A stretch of DNA of 64,000 nucleotides from Chrysomallon squamiferum (taxonomy: Eukaryota > Mollusca > Gastropoda > Neomphalida > Peltospiridae): contig CM022672.1 of assembly GCA_012295275.1 (NCBI GenBank), positions 23,457,476 through 23,521,475 on the forward strand. Reading direction: 5' to 3'. A program made the position numbers and the translations under genes. Shown piece by piece: positions 16,271-34,308 of this stretch. Within the stretch, counting starts at the first letter, position 1. Every line of letters begins with the position of its first letter. Under the pieces are notes generated by a model. That model worked only from the letters and a program-made list of their open reading frames with translations. It made no database searches and was not told where the DNA came from.

Positions 16271-18234
16271 CAACATATCTCCAAACAACCTAACCTATAT
16301 ACTAACATACATATTTTCTGAGAGTGTAGCAATTATTTACTTTCTACTAAGTAATTACGGAATTAAACAATGATCGATTTACTAACATGAAGCATACCTA
16401 ATTCTTGGAAATCTGACCTGCAATAAAAATTAAAACACGGATTAATTCTTTTTTCCGCAAATATGTTATAACCTGAAAGCGGATTAACGAGATATCAATC
16501 ACTAAAATATCCCAGATCAAACATATGTTATTCGTCCAGTTTATTAGAAGTAACTCCAACATCGAATTTCTCTTGTGGCTGCTTATCCATCACTTCAAAA
16601 ACGTAGCCATTAGAATTTTCGTTTAATCATCAGCTCATAACGATTATTTCAGTATTAAACTAGATTATATATTCAACGCCAGCGCAAGTATTAGCACTCG
16701 TGTCTTTATAAATACTAATTTTTCAGAATTCCATCCACTATGTCGTTTATGTCAAGATGATGACGAATATTAGTGGGTTGTTTTGGGGTAGGTTTTTTTT
16801 TTCTTTTATTTTTCTTATTTTTTGAAAGGCAAAATACATGCATATATTTGTGTTCTACAACCAAATGATGCTTTAATATCCAACAGTTTCAATGCTGACT
16901 TATCAGTGTTTCTGATCACTTTTAATTTCTATGATGCTCTGTTTTATTTAATTTTTAGTAAATGCAGCAGGCATAGTAGTTCTTTTAACGTTTTGCGAGT
17001 AGCAGTCATGTTACTTATGGTAATGGTATTACCTATTGAAGAAAAAGTAATCATTGGTTGTTGCTGTAGTTGTGCTGTACGTATAAAGTTTGTATGTATA
17101 TATGCTTGTTTGTATGTATGTATGTATGTATGTATGTATGTATGTGGGTAGGTAGGTAGGTAGGTAGGTAGGTAGGTAGGTATGCATGCATGCTTTGGGA
17201 CATTTTGATGCTTTAATGGGTAACGTAGACATTAATAGCTTCAGCTGCCACTGCTCTGCTTTCAATGTTTCTACTTTATTAAGGTCCCAAAATTAATTCA
17301 AACTAAAACTGAGTGCACGGATTGTTTCAATAGCAAAGTCTAGATATGAATACGATACCCGGTATTACAGAATACAAAATTATTGCCTTTTTCATGGTAT
17401 CTTATAGACTATTTCTGTGACGCACTCATTAAGATAATTATTTTCCACAGTTTTGCTAGATACCGAGGGTTAATTGGCGATGATTGATACCCCTGCACTC
17501 TTTCTTTTCAGCAATCAGTCCTGTAACACTGCGTGGGGGCAAATAATCCAGTTTTCTAGATTCTGTGCCGATATACTTAACTGTGGTATCAGTTTTATAA
17601 TTTAGTTATGAATTTAATCCATTCTCTGATTTTTATACTACTGATCAATTGTCCAACTCCTTTCACTGCTCAGTATCTGTTATATGAAAGAGAGTGAGTA
17701 TTTCCAGTTCATGAGAAGGTCCATATAAGCAAGAAAAGATCACGGAAAGCCTATAACAAGTCAACTCTAGTATGTTAAACAAAAATGTTGTACAGAAATG
17801 TCGTACTTCTTGCCTCAGAAACCCTATTTGTTTCAAATCTGATACAGTTCAGGAATCACTACACAGGGTTATCTGTATATGTGCTGCATATATCTCAGCA
17901 GAATTGACTTATTGAATGAGACACGACATTCTGTGTGTTTAACGGTTTGCAATAATATGTTTAGACATTAGATTAAAAACTATGATTTCAAACTACGTAT
18001 TTCTATTATCGTGTTGTCGTTGTTGGGCCTACGGCTCAACCGTTACAGTTTTCATTTTATTTATGAAGGACTTTCAGTCCATATCAGCGTTCTTTCTCTA
18101 AGGAGGGTTTTAAGGTAGTGGTTTATATTTTGCTTTGGGAATGTGTTTATGTATGATACATTTCTTCTAATCAACTGGTGTAGCCGTTGTGTAATCAACA
18201 TCGAACTGAGCGCGTTATCAAGCATAGGAACATT
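16271..18234. other. Unique DNA enclosing a (TATG)n-(GTAG)n tract
   Basis: (TATG)n then (GTAG)n at 17105-17190. Elsewhere unique; the frame at 16822-17040 preceding the tract is unrecognised. Confidence 0.5.
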
Positions 18235-18268
18235 AATATATATATATGTGAATGTGTGTGTGTGTCTC

Positions 18269-18315
<47 letters not shown>

Positions 18316-18345
18316 GTTTATCTCTGTGTGTGTGTGTGTTTATAA
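18235..18345. repeat. (GT)n microsatellite with interruptions
   Basis: GT tracts broken by CTCT and AT. Confidence 0.95.
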
Positions 18346-19975
18346 ATATTGACACCTCTTCACATCAGGGCAATGAGTGCATATTACTTTTACTGCGTCT
18401 AATTATATTTCTGTTATTACGTCTGAAGGTGACGAATATTTTGCCACGGACGCCTCCTCTTCAACCCTCGATCTACGACTGCACGTGTCTAACTGCCAGA
18501 ATGCTTCAAATGGCTTGGAGGGTTTGATATTCCAAATGCGAACCACAGGATGATTATATTTTACAGGAATATTGTTCTACTGTTATCTTCAGTAACTAGT
18601 GCAAAATGAGACCATCGCTTTGTCCCTTTTACATTCTCTATTATGAAATCTGTGTTCCTCTAGTAAGTTTGATATTATTTTGTCTAGATTATACATTAAC
18701 CCTCATATTATGTTATTAAAATTCTTCTCAGTGAAACCACATTCACATATGTTTCAGCAGGTTGTTACTTCTCTAACCAGTTTTTATCTAATAACTGTTA
18801 ACATTAAACTGTTTTCAGTTATCACTAATAATATTCATACGTATTTCTCTTGCAATACGTGCTTTGTCATTTTATTGTACAGAGTTGGATAATCTTTTCA
18901 TGAATTATTTGTATCTAACTGTGTGAGTAATTTCTTTGTCCTAGCGTCAAAAAGATTTGACGTAGAGAGAACACACTGTGTATTATTTCTATGCTAGAAC
19001 AGTTTTTCAAAATCTGTATATTTTCTGTAAAACGAACAATATATGAACGACAATAAACCAGTGATTCTTCTTTTAGGTAAAACATGAGGATACTAGTGCA
19101 AAACATTATTACTAATCATTTATTACCTACTCAGCTATCACATTCGCTTTTCAAAACATCTCTTTCATGTTTCTGTCATATTCTTTAAAGAAAAGTTCAT
19201 TCATCTGTCCTGTATATTCTTTTGTTGTTTCGTATTGATAATATATACTGTCACCGTTTTAAATTCCAGTTTTTATATTTGACCAAGAACTGCCACTGCC
19301 GAAAAAAAATAATCTGTTTGTCATATTTTGGTATGAAATGTGTCATTTTTATAACCAAATTACATAACGTTTTATACAGTCATTGTATTTACCAGGTGCA
19401 GTATGATCGTCATATTGTGTTTTGTTATCTGCTTTGAGTTTATTCATTTTACCCCGCGCCTTCTTCTTTTCTTAACTGAAACTGTCATTTCTCTTTACAT
19501 GTATTTCTTTATGACAGCCACCTTTCCTGTACCAGTATTAAATCAAATTTATAGGGAAGGCAGTTAGTTACCCGTCTACTCAAAATATGTTTCAACTGTC
19601 ATATGAAAACGTTATCCTTCTGGTTAGTGAAAAGTGACGTCCTTCTTTCCAGTGTTTACTTCACTTGTCATCTTTCGTTGCATAAATCATATAACGATTG
19701 TCATATATAACTATTTTAACACTGCTACTATCTTAACAGTTTAGAATGAAATTTAAACTTTATTCTTGAGCCATTCTTAAACTGAGAATACATTTCAAAG
19801 TGTCAGAATCAAACAGACCAGCTACAGAAATAATATTATGATTTTGTCAGGTGTGTTAAGAAAACAAATCGTACAGATGGTTGTTCTCTAACAGTAGACA
19901 TGTGATTTGTTTACTGAAATCGTACGTAATGCAGAAAAGAAGTTCTATCAGAAAGTAAACTTTTTCTGACAGATG
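18346..19975. other. Unique DNA, no gene seen
   Basis: Contains dispersed hairpin copy 2 at 18929. Unrecognised short frames only. Confidence 0.5.
18929..18970 (+). repeat. Dispersed hairpin element, copy 2
   Basis: This has the same 43-bp core as 12264-12307. Here CTAGCGTCAAA and TTTGACGTAG pair around AAGA with one bulged base. About 40 bp are shared and flanks are unrelated, as expected for copies of a short mobile or folded element. Confidence 0.7.
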
Positions 19976-23124
<3,149 letters not shown>

Positions 23125-23135
23125 ATATATTTTCA

Positions 23136-23163
<28 letters not shown>

Positions 23164-23168
<5 letters not shown>

Positions 23169-23296
23169 ATGTGTATACATACATGCATTCATACATAGAT
23201 ACATACATACATACACACACATTGTATATATATATAAATGTGTGTGTATGTATGTATGTATCTATGTATGAATGCATGTATGTATACACATACACA
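23164..23296. repeat. Perfect 60-bp inverted repeat with 13-nt loop
   Basis: The left arm 23164-23223 and right arm 23237-23296 are exact reverse complements, separated by GTATATATATATA. The arms contain irregular words (ATGCATTCATACATAGATAC) as well as (CATA)n, so the match is not just the self-complementarity of a simple repeat. A transcript would fold into a long perfect hairpin. Confidence 0.9.
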
Positions 23297-23339
23297 TAGG
23301 TAGATACATGTGTTGTATTCATACATACATATAATTTTC

Positions 23340-24270
23340 AGTCAATATGTGGACGTGGTGTTAGGCGGTCTAATTCCAGATACATATTTAACTAAATATT
23401 AATACTTGTTCGTTTGCTTCAAGGATCGTCCTAAATCTATGGAATTATATTTTATTTTTAGTCCTAAAGTATTAGACCATGTTACAAAACCATTAAGTAC
23501 GCTTGCATTAGGCTAATCGATAATTCAATCTTAACTGCCTCTAAAAATGACATTTTCTTTTGGTTTAAAGATGACCAGATATCGGTGCATCAAACTACGA
23601 TGTGAGTGCATAAGTTCACAATCGACCTAATAAAACTTCAAATTCAACATCTTGCATTGCTATCGAACCACTGGGATGTATTTTGAAGTTGCTTACAGTG
23701 TGCGGATAGTTCATCGAGACCATTTCAGTTCATGATGCATTTAACAAGACAATGCCAAAATAAGCCGTAAATCGCCCTCTTAAGGGAATCGCGTTGAGGA
23801 CTGGTGTTAATCCTTGTTAGTATTCCTGTAAGTCCTCCCAGAGGACTGAGATTATGCGAGACGTTCTTCGCAGAATTTAGTGGTCATTACTCGCAGTAAA
23901 ACAGCACTGTTCATTGATTGATCTAAGCAAGATATTAGGCAGAGTGGGTTCGAGATATCTGGTTAGAGTGTTCGTATTAGACTTCTCGGATCAGTCTTTG
24001 CTGATGTCTCCATCTGACCATTTCCCATTCTTAATGGCCATGATACGCAACATCCAGACTGGAGGAAGGTATAATTACATGAAGGAACTGAGCAGACTAA
24101 CCCATTTTTTCATTTTCTTTTCTCGTTTTCTTTATTATTGCTTTCACGTGGACCATTAATTTTATAACAGAAAACATTTTCTTAAAATGTTCTTAAAATG
24201 CGTACATACATACATACATATTTATATATACATACATACATACATATTTATATATATATATATACACACA

Positions 24271-24304
<34 letters not shown>

Positions 24305-24856
24305 CATAAACATATACTTGTATACATATACATTCTTAACCTGCCAGATAAACACAAATGTCATCTGTAGCCAGAATTTCACGTGATCTCAATCATGTAA
24401 TCATTTATAATACGTACGCTAAACAGAGAATTCTGGGCATTTCATTAAATGCTTAAAAATAATTAAAATAATAAAATTCTCAGAAATCAAAAAAGTTTCT
24501 AAATGTGAACAACATAAAATAAAACATAGGCTGTGATTCGTGAGATAGAAAATATTTTTGTTTTATTACCTATTTATGGGTTGTCTTCATTGTCGTGGAT
24601 TACTTCCGCTTGGATATATTTCCACATTCTACCATCCTTCGAGCTTCAACCTGAAATAATAAAACACGTATTATAAATAAAAGTAATAAATATCATAGCC
24701 GTAATGGAATCGTTTTCTGTTTAGGAAAACTGGTAAAGTGGATTATGTTGCCAACAATACCAAAATTAATTTGGACAAACTTAGTCTTGTCCACTACTAA
24801 CTGCTATTTTGAATGTTTAACTTGTTTGTTTGTTTGTTTGTTTGTTTTTTTTTTGT

Positions 24857-24899
<43 letters not shown>

Positions 24900-25325
24900 A
24901 ATAGCATGAAATGTCACTTACATCTTTCTACAATATCGATAGGCATTAGGAATCATATTATAAATGACTATTACCTTTTAAAGTATAAATCTTAGAAATA
25001 AATACCATGCATCAAACAGTAAATGAATCAAATTATAAATCAGCACGACGAATTGTTTTAAATCAGAAGCAAAAATCAAATTATAAATCAGCACTTTGAA
25101 TCAAATTATCATGAATCGATTTTTATATTTAGCAAGAGGAGGAGATAGTGAATTTCCCCATCTCACTGCTATGGTAAACAGGTTAAACAAATAATGTTTT
25201 ATTCTTTTTTCATTGTTTTTTTAAACTCCATTCATGTCTCCTTTGAACTTCAGTATGATTGAAATCAGACATAAACTTAAGCAGCTATAGCTACGACCGA
25301 AGAGTTCGAATGTGGCACATTCTGT
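23340..25325. other. Unique DNA with (CATA)n and poly(T)
   Basis: The block 23700-24090 is GC-richer and contains a 60-codon unrecognised frame from 23914 that reaches a donor-like GGAAG-GTATAA at 24069. (CATA)n with two TTTATATATA segments is at 24203-24330. (TTTG)n and a T run of about 36 are at 24824-24896. Confidence 0.5.
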
Positions 25326-25329
25326 TGCT

Positions 25330-25460
25330 GCATGGGTGTGTGTATGTTTGTATGTATGTATGTATGTATGTGTGTATGTATGTATGTATGTATGTATGTA
25401 TGTATGTATGTATGTATGTATAATAATGTATATGTGTGTATATGTATGTAAGTATCGATC
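25330..25460. repeat. (GTAT)n microsatellite
   Basis: GTAT units, perfect over 25345-25420. Confidence 0.95.
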
Positions 25461-25906
25461 TATCTCTCTGTGTCTGTCAGTATTTACAGACTTTTTATCT
25501 GTTTGTATGTGCACATATCTTATTAAAAATATAAATAATCATAAAATAAGAACGCTTATGTAACGACGTTATAATGTTTCTTTTCTTTCTGTTTTTCTTT
25601 AAGTTTTCCTACTCCAACGTGCGTAATCAGAGAAAAAAAAAATAAATAAAAGAAGAGAGAAAAATAAAACGACCTCGAGCTTAGGTTTTATATTTCAGTT
25701 ATTAAGTTTCATATTACAAAGTTTGATTACTTGTCTTCATTTAAGTGAAGGTGCGAGGTATTTAGAGAACAAAGGTGAATTTTATGAGTTTTGTCATGTA
25801 AACCTTTTGTGTAAGATTTTTCACTGCATTATATTTATTAATAGTGTTCAGATATTGAATGGATGTGGCAAGTATTTCAAGACCGACATGACGATATGTC
25901 TGAAAA

Positions 25907-28104
<2,198 letters not shown>

Positions 28105-28134
28105 CTTCTTTTTCTTCTTCTTCTTCTTCTTCTT

Positions 28135-28165
<31 letters not shown>

Positions 28166-28190
28166 TTATTATTATTATTATTATTATTAT
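28105..28190. repeat. (CTT)n-(ATT)n compound microsatellite
   Basis: About 18 CTT units followed directly by about 9 ATT units. Confidence 0.95.
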
Positions 28191-28688
28191 TGCCGCTGCT
28201 ACTGTTGTTATTGTTGTTATTGTTTTGATATTTTATGGTTGTTTGTAGTGCATTCTTACATTACTGTTATTTTTAATCAATGTTCGAGAATTTAAAAATT
28301 CGTTGTTTTACATTTACAACAGCAATCATCTTAAACCTTTCTAAAAAAAAAATCTTTTGAACTACACGAATGCCCACTTAAATCGTTTATGCGGAAATCG
28401 AATTTCGTTTGCTTAGAAACTTTTTAACTTGCATATTCGATCGTCGGGAGGGTGTCTCTATACGTAACTTAAATGTAGATTAACTCAGAAAACGCCGAAT
28501 TCTGTAGCTGTTCATATACAATGTTTTAAAATATTTTTTAAAAATATAAATAAGCATTAAAAAAATATAATTAAATAAAACCGATTATGATTATGAAAAA
28601 GACGTTTTCCTCCAATGATATAATTTTCCAATAAAACCGATTAGTCACATGAACACAATAACAAGAATAACAAAAATATTATTGAAAA

Positions 28689-28689
28689 G

Positions 28690-28778
<89 letters not shown>

Positions 28779-29065
28779 ACAGATGGATAAGAAAGGAGAG
28801 AGACAGATAGAGACACGCACATTTTGAGGTTTAATACTAGATATAAAGTTGACGAACAACTTAACTTTTTCTTTACAACTGATAAAATACCGTTGATATA
28901 GTGATTGAAAAAACCCTGATCATTTTACCTATCTAATTATGTCTAATGTAAAAAAGTGTGTTGATAAAACGAGAGTGACAACATACAGGTTATTTTCTAA
29001 ATGTTAAAGAGTTTTGAAAGTAACATGAAATATTATACAAAACGGCACAGACTAATTATATGTAA
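28689..29065 (-). repeat. Dispersed repeat, copy B, inverted relative to copy A
   Basis: This is the reverse-oriented partner of 25907-26333, about 2.4 kb away, with its microsatellite as (GA)n at 28689-28776. The non-repetitive 290 bp align along their whole length with few substitutions. Either an inverted duplication or two insertions of one mobile family explains the pair. No terminal inverted repeats or clear target duplications were found. Confidence 0.85.
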
Positions 29066-29185
29066 GTATTTTTAAGTGCTTATTTTCGTAAACAGTTGTC
29101 TTCTTTTTTTAAAATCAACGATTATTCAAATAATGTATAGTGTTCATATACACCATCCATTTTTCAGTTTAACATATTTTGTTAT

Positions 29186-29189
<4 letters not shown>

Positions 29190-29236
<47 letters not shown>
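29190..29236. repeat. (GA)n microsatellite
   Basis: Perfect (AG)23. Confidence 0.95.
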
Positions 29237-29239
<3 letters not shown>

Positions 29240-31859
29240 ATCTTCTGTCTTTGTTTATTTTTTTATTTATTCATTATTTTATTATGAAACAAGAAATCTA
29301 TAATACAAACTAGTCCTAACAAGACTATTTAGGTTATCGACGTCTGAGTAATATTACTGTCATCACTTCTGAGCAATCCTGAATTATCATGTTTATTCAT
29401 TTGTAAACACTTATTTGATTGTTATAAACAAAACTGTATGTATATTTTTCTTTCATTTATTTCAAAGGCTTCTGTAACTGACGGCATTTTCCTATATAAG
29501 GTGATCAAACATTGGTTTAATGATCTAACGCAATTTAGTTAGGAATACAATTCAATCAACGCGCTTGTGTCATTGTTTAAATAGTTTGTGTCAATGTGAC
29601 AGTTCTAAACTCCAATTGCTTTTTGTTATCAATTATCGCCAAATTAAATTTCGCTGAAGCATTTTTATTTGGCATAAAATGAAAAACACAAACAAAAACT
29701 TGACAAGTGAGAGTCTTGAAAAGGCTTGTCCAATAAAGAAAATACAACTGAAGCACTTGCAAGAGAGTCGAGTAATCTCGGCAAGCGGCCCACTGTGCAA
29801 AGCCGCTTAATGCACTTCCTGTATCATTTGTTGGTCGTTCCAATTGGACGGAACTCGCGAAGCTGCCAGAACGTCTTAGGCGATGTGTTGTTTTATTCGA
29901 CAATCGCTGTCTTTAAAATGACACTTCTAGAGAGATTGTATGTGGAGAACGTAATTAGTGTCGCAAACATGCCTCTTTGACACTTGTACATGTATAACAA
30001 GATTATACTCAGTAAAGCGTGTGTTTACTGTTCTACTTGTATATGTGCAATATATAACGTATTTTACTCAGTGCAGCATACATTTCTTGTACTAACAGAA
30101 CAACATTAACAAATTTGGCTCAGTGCATTATCTGTTTCTTATGAATAAAGGTATGGTACTGAATATTATGAGAATATTACTAGATTCAATCAAGCCGCAA
30201 TTTACTGCTACAGTTATTCATGTATGAAAAATGTATTGGACGTCCGTATGATTCCCTTTCTAATTGTTTATGTATAATAAAAGATTACGATTTATATATA
30301 ATATATTTTCCATTCATTGAAATTCAGGATACATTTTTATTTTCACTTGCTTTGGTTTTGTTATAATTAATAAAAAAAAAAAAAAAAACAACAACACATA
30401 CTCGCATATACATACATACATAAAATATATAAATATTCATATATATATATATATAGGTAGATTGATGGATAGATACATACAGAGAGATAAATACAGATAT
30501 AACGACAGACAGATGGATGAATCGATAGATAAACTGATAGTTAGACAGACAGATAGACAGACAGACAGAGTTAGATAGACAGATAGATAGGCAGACAGAT
30601 ATAGACAAACAGTCAAAGAGTTATGATAATATACAAAGATATAGAAAATAGAGTTCATTATGACGGGCAGTTGATGTGTTTCTTCTAATTAAGAGCTGAG
30701 GCACAAAAATAAGAAGAAGTAAGATACTTGAAGAGACTGTCGTGTTACGAGTACTGGATTTAGCGTCTAATAAATCCTGCTTTAAGAAGACTCTTTTTAT
30801 GTTTAAAGGTTTCTGTGAATCTAGCAGGTGTTTCCTTGATTAGTTCAGTTAGTTCAGCAACAGCTGTGTCTTACAATAGTAATCCTGAAATTTGTTTTCA
30901 GGTTTTTTTTGATTAAAAACGCTATGTATGGTTCAGAATATATGGTAATTTTCTTTAGTTTTCGATAAGTGATCCAAAATATTTACATTTGTCTTTGCAA
31001 AATAATAAAGTTGCCTTTAAAATAGACGAAATTATCATTATAAAATATGATTTTTTTTTTTAAATATGTGAAAATATATTCGTGAAATATTATTTTTTTT
31101 CTTTAAAATATATTACATTTCTCTTTAAAATATATTTAATTTAAATAACTTTCATTAAAAGTCTGCTGACATTTGATTAAACATCTATTAATAAATTCAT
31201 GTAAATTTGTTCTTAATCATCCTCAGTTCGTCCATCGATCCATCTGTTCGTACATTCGCCGATCCTGCGTTCATTTTGTTTCTCAGTTAAACACAGTACT
31301 AGAAAGATTTCTTTTGGGGCGGCTTATATTTTTTTACAAAAAATGTTTTTTTTTTTTTTTCTTCTTTAATTTCTTTTTAATTAGTTCTTACAGCATTAAA
31401 TTACTTGTTATAATTACATACTTCAAATAACGTCAGTACGTTTACAAACAGAAACAACATTAGATATGATTGCAATTTTAAAGTGAGTCCCTAAGTGGAT
31501 ATTGAATTTAGCAATCAAACCAGTGAAATTTATAAGTGTTCTACACGTTTCTTGTGCGTCATGTGAGGATGGTGAATGAGGACAAGTTATGTAGTAAAAT
31601 TAATTATGTCGCATTTCCATCACTGTGTGATGGGGCGATCGACAAATACCATGAGATGGAAGAAGGAATGTACCAATCTGTTAGAATTCTAACCGTTAAA
31701 AGAGAATAAAGAAAGTGTTTTTTTTTTTTCGTAGATTTCCTTATTCGGCATGAAATTAATTAACCAACAAATTCATAATGATGCCATTATTATGCTGATT
31801 TTCATTAAGATATGTCGTATGTATGCTTTAATAAAGTGGTTGCTTGCAATAGTTTCTAT
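29237..31859. other. Unique DNA with a (GATA)n/(GACA)n tract
   Basis: GC-richer block at 29560-29990 with overlapping unrecognised frames on both strands. A18 at about 30371-30388; (TA)n, (GATA)n and (GACA)n at 30436-30610. The rest is AT-rich. Confidence 0.5.
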
Positions 31860-31999
31860 GGAGGGCCATTGTTTTGTTATACATATCATCTGGGGGGCTT
31901 TTATCCTAACTTATTTTTTTCATTTGAGGGCTTTTGTTCAAGCACTGGGCAGCTTTTGTCTGCCTGTGCGAACCACTGGGGGCTATTTGTCCTTCGGAC
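31860..31999. repeat. Degenerate GGGGGCTTTTGTCC repeat
   Basis: Five related words occur at about 31860 (GGAGGGCCATTGTTTTG), 31892 (GGGGGGCTTTTATCC), 31926 (GAGGGCTTTTGTTC), 31947 (GGGCAGCTTTTGTCTG) and 31978 (GGGGGCTATTTGTCC), spaced 33, 34, 21 and 31 bp. The last leads into the hairpin GTCCTTCGGAC (31989-31999). It stands out from the AT-rich flanks. It could be the repeat-rich end of a DNA element; the family is not identified. Confidence 0.55.
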
Positions 32000-34308
32000 G
32001 GTTAATTTCTTACTTTCTAATAAAACGCCGAGCTGGTTAACGTTACTTCGCCGCACAGCAGAGACAAAGCAGTTCACACTGTCTAAAGCACTCAGTTATC
32101 TAAGCCCATTGTTCTACTTTATACGTCTCTCTGTGACATTTTCATTTTACGCTTTTATACACAAGTACACTGGCACTCGCAGATGAAAAAACATTGGAAA
32201 TTTTTAAAACAGTTTTTAACCAACAGTTAACCTTTAATAGTAACCGACAAAAGTCATATTTATATGATCTACTTTAAAAAATAATGACACTCTATATTCC
32301 TTTTTTTTTTTTTTGGATAGCAGCAAGTAAATGTTTATATGGACCTTCCTAGAAATAGTAAAATATATACTGTTATATTAAATAAATATTAAATTGGTAG
32401 AAGAGAGAAATAGCTCAATGAACTTACAGATGGAAATAGATCCTATGGCTATCAGATATTAGGCTCGATATGTAACTAGTTAACCACAGAAAGAAATCGA
32501 AATTACAGTTGTGTAAGATGTTTTCAAAGTTTTTAATTTTTTTATTTTTTATTTTTATTTTTTTTATCGATAGCTCTAGTTTTACACACTTCTTGATATT
32601 GTTCAGTTCATTATATTTTCAGTTATTATTTATTGTATATTACACACACACACACACACACATTATTCTTACATTAAATACATATATATATTCTTGAATA
32701 TATACGAATGTATACACACAAACTAATATAGTCTAATATACACACATACTAACATTCATACATACATCCATCCATCCATCCATACATACATACATACATA
32801 CATACATACATACATACATACATACATACATACACACACACATACATATACAAACATTACTGTTATTCTTTACTTCATCGTGTTTTTCAAACTTCGAAAG
32901 AAAAGAAGAAAAATTACAAAATTTATTCTTTAAATGAGATCATTACCGAATGCATTTAAAACAATCGCCCACATGCATAAAGACATATTTGTTCTTTAAA
33001 AAAAAAAAAAACAACAAAAAAACGTCTAGAAATGAAAAAAAAAAAGAGACAGATTTCAAAATGTATCCTGGTCATGCAAGACAAGATATAATAAACAAAT
33101 TTCGAAATGTTTTTGCACTGGCATCTGATGCACAGTTTCGCTCATTAATCTCTCAAGTGTGTGTGTGGACGCTGATGCCAGTCGCAAAACGAATGAACAC
33201 GACGGACTGAGTCGTGAAAGATGCCGGAAGAAACGAGTGATACTAATTGAAAAATGGGAAGAATTCTCCTACCGCACCGATACATTTAAATGATCGTGTC
33301 ACATTTGTAGATTAATGAGAACAGGTGCTGATGAAAATTTAAGGGTTATGTAAAAATAGCTGACTGCTACACACAATAGGGTAATGGAAGATAGGTTGTG
33401 TTTCGCGAAGAAGAAAAATACGCTGCTGTACTTAAACTGTTGAGCGTGTTGTTGTTAAGCAAGCACTGAGACACGAGTCCAGCTGAGATCGAGAGGGTCA
33501 TGAAATACTACAGCTGATCGTAACAAACACGTAATTATCTATCTCTGTGTACGTTGTATCTACGTATGAATGTGTGTATATGTATTTATATGTGTGGTAT
33601 TTATATTTGTGTAACTGTACTGTATGAATGTATATATGTATATATCTATCTAACTCTCTTTCTAAACATATATCTATCTGTCTATCTGTCTGTCTGTCAG
33701 TTAGCTAGTTAGCCAGTTAGCCAGTTAGCCAAAAATTAGCCAGTTAGCCAGTTAGCCAGTTAGCCAGACAGCCACTCAGCCAGTTAGCAAATTAGCCAGT
33801 CATCCATTATTCTGTGAATATATTTGCCTCTTTCTGCCTGTCTGTCCATTTATAAATTTTATTCTATATCATTTTTATTTTGTGGTGCAAGTGGGAGTTT
33901 ACAAGCTACAGAAAAAATTCACGAGTTTTTTTTTGTTGTAAAAAGTGTAAAAAATATTAAATGCTTGATGTCAAGTATGATTTAATGAACAGAAGTGGGA
34001 AATAACACGGAGGTTATAGGGAAAACGTGGTTGGTTGCGGGATCATATCTTCACAGAGCAGCCTTTGAGTTATATTCCGTGACGCAAAAACAGAGGCTTT
34101 CATCTGGAGATGATATGTCTGAATTACAGTACGTTTGATATCAAAATGGTCGATGACACAAAATTAATCAATGAACTTTCGTGGAATTAAGCTAAATTAG
34201 CAAACTTTTAGGTAATCTCCTTCCTGTAATGTGGATGCACATTATTCACAGTAATGCTGTTTTTAATTTTTTTAATTTTTTTAAAATTTTTTTTATTGAG
34301 GAATGGGT
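32000..34308. other. Unique DNA with (CA)n, (CATA)n and (TCTG)n tracts
   Basis: (CA)n at 32641-32662; (CATA)n at 32755-32845; TATG/TCTA/TCTG at 33548-33697. GC-richer unique parts are 32000-32180 and 33060-33540. No recognised gene. Confidence 0.5.
33698..33800. repeat. (AGTTAGCC)n minisatellite
   Basis: About twelve 8-bp AGTTAGCC units with variants (AGTTAGCT, AAATTAGCC, AGACAGCC, ACTCAGCC), next to a (TCTG)n tract on its left. Confidence 0.9.

Noticed and set aside
29577-29980. Overlapping frames on both strands in a GC-richer block
   Set aside because: Both strands are open with no recognisable motif or splice context; recorded as a non-coding block instead.
31812-32186. 124-codon frame
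   Set aside because: It runs through the degenerate GGGGGCTTTTGTCC repeat and out into unique DNA with an overlapping frame in another phase; no domain recognised.
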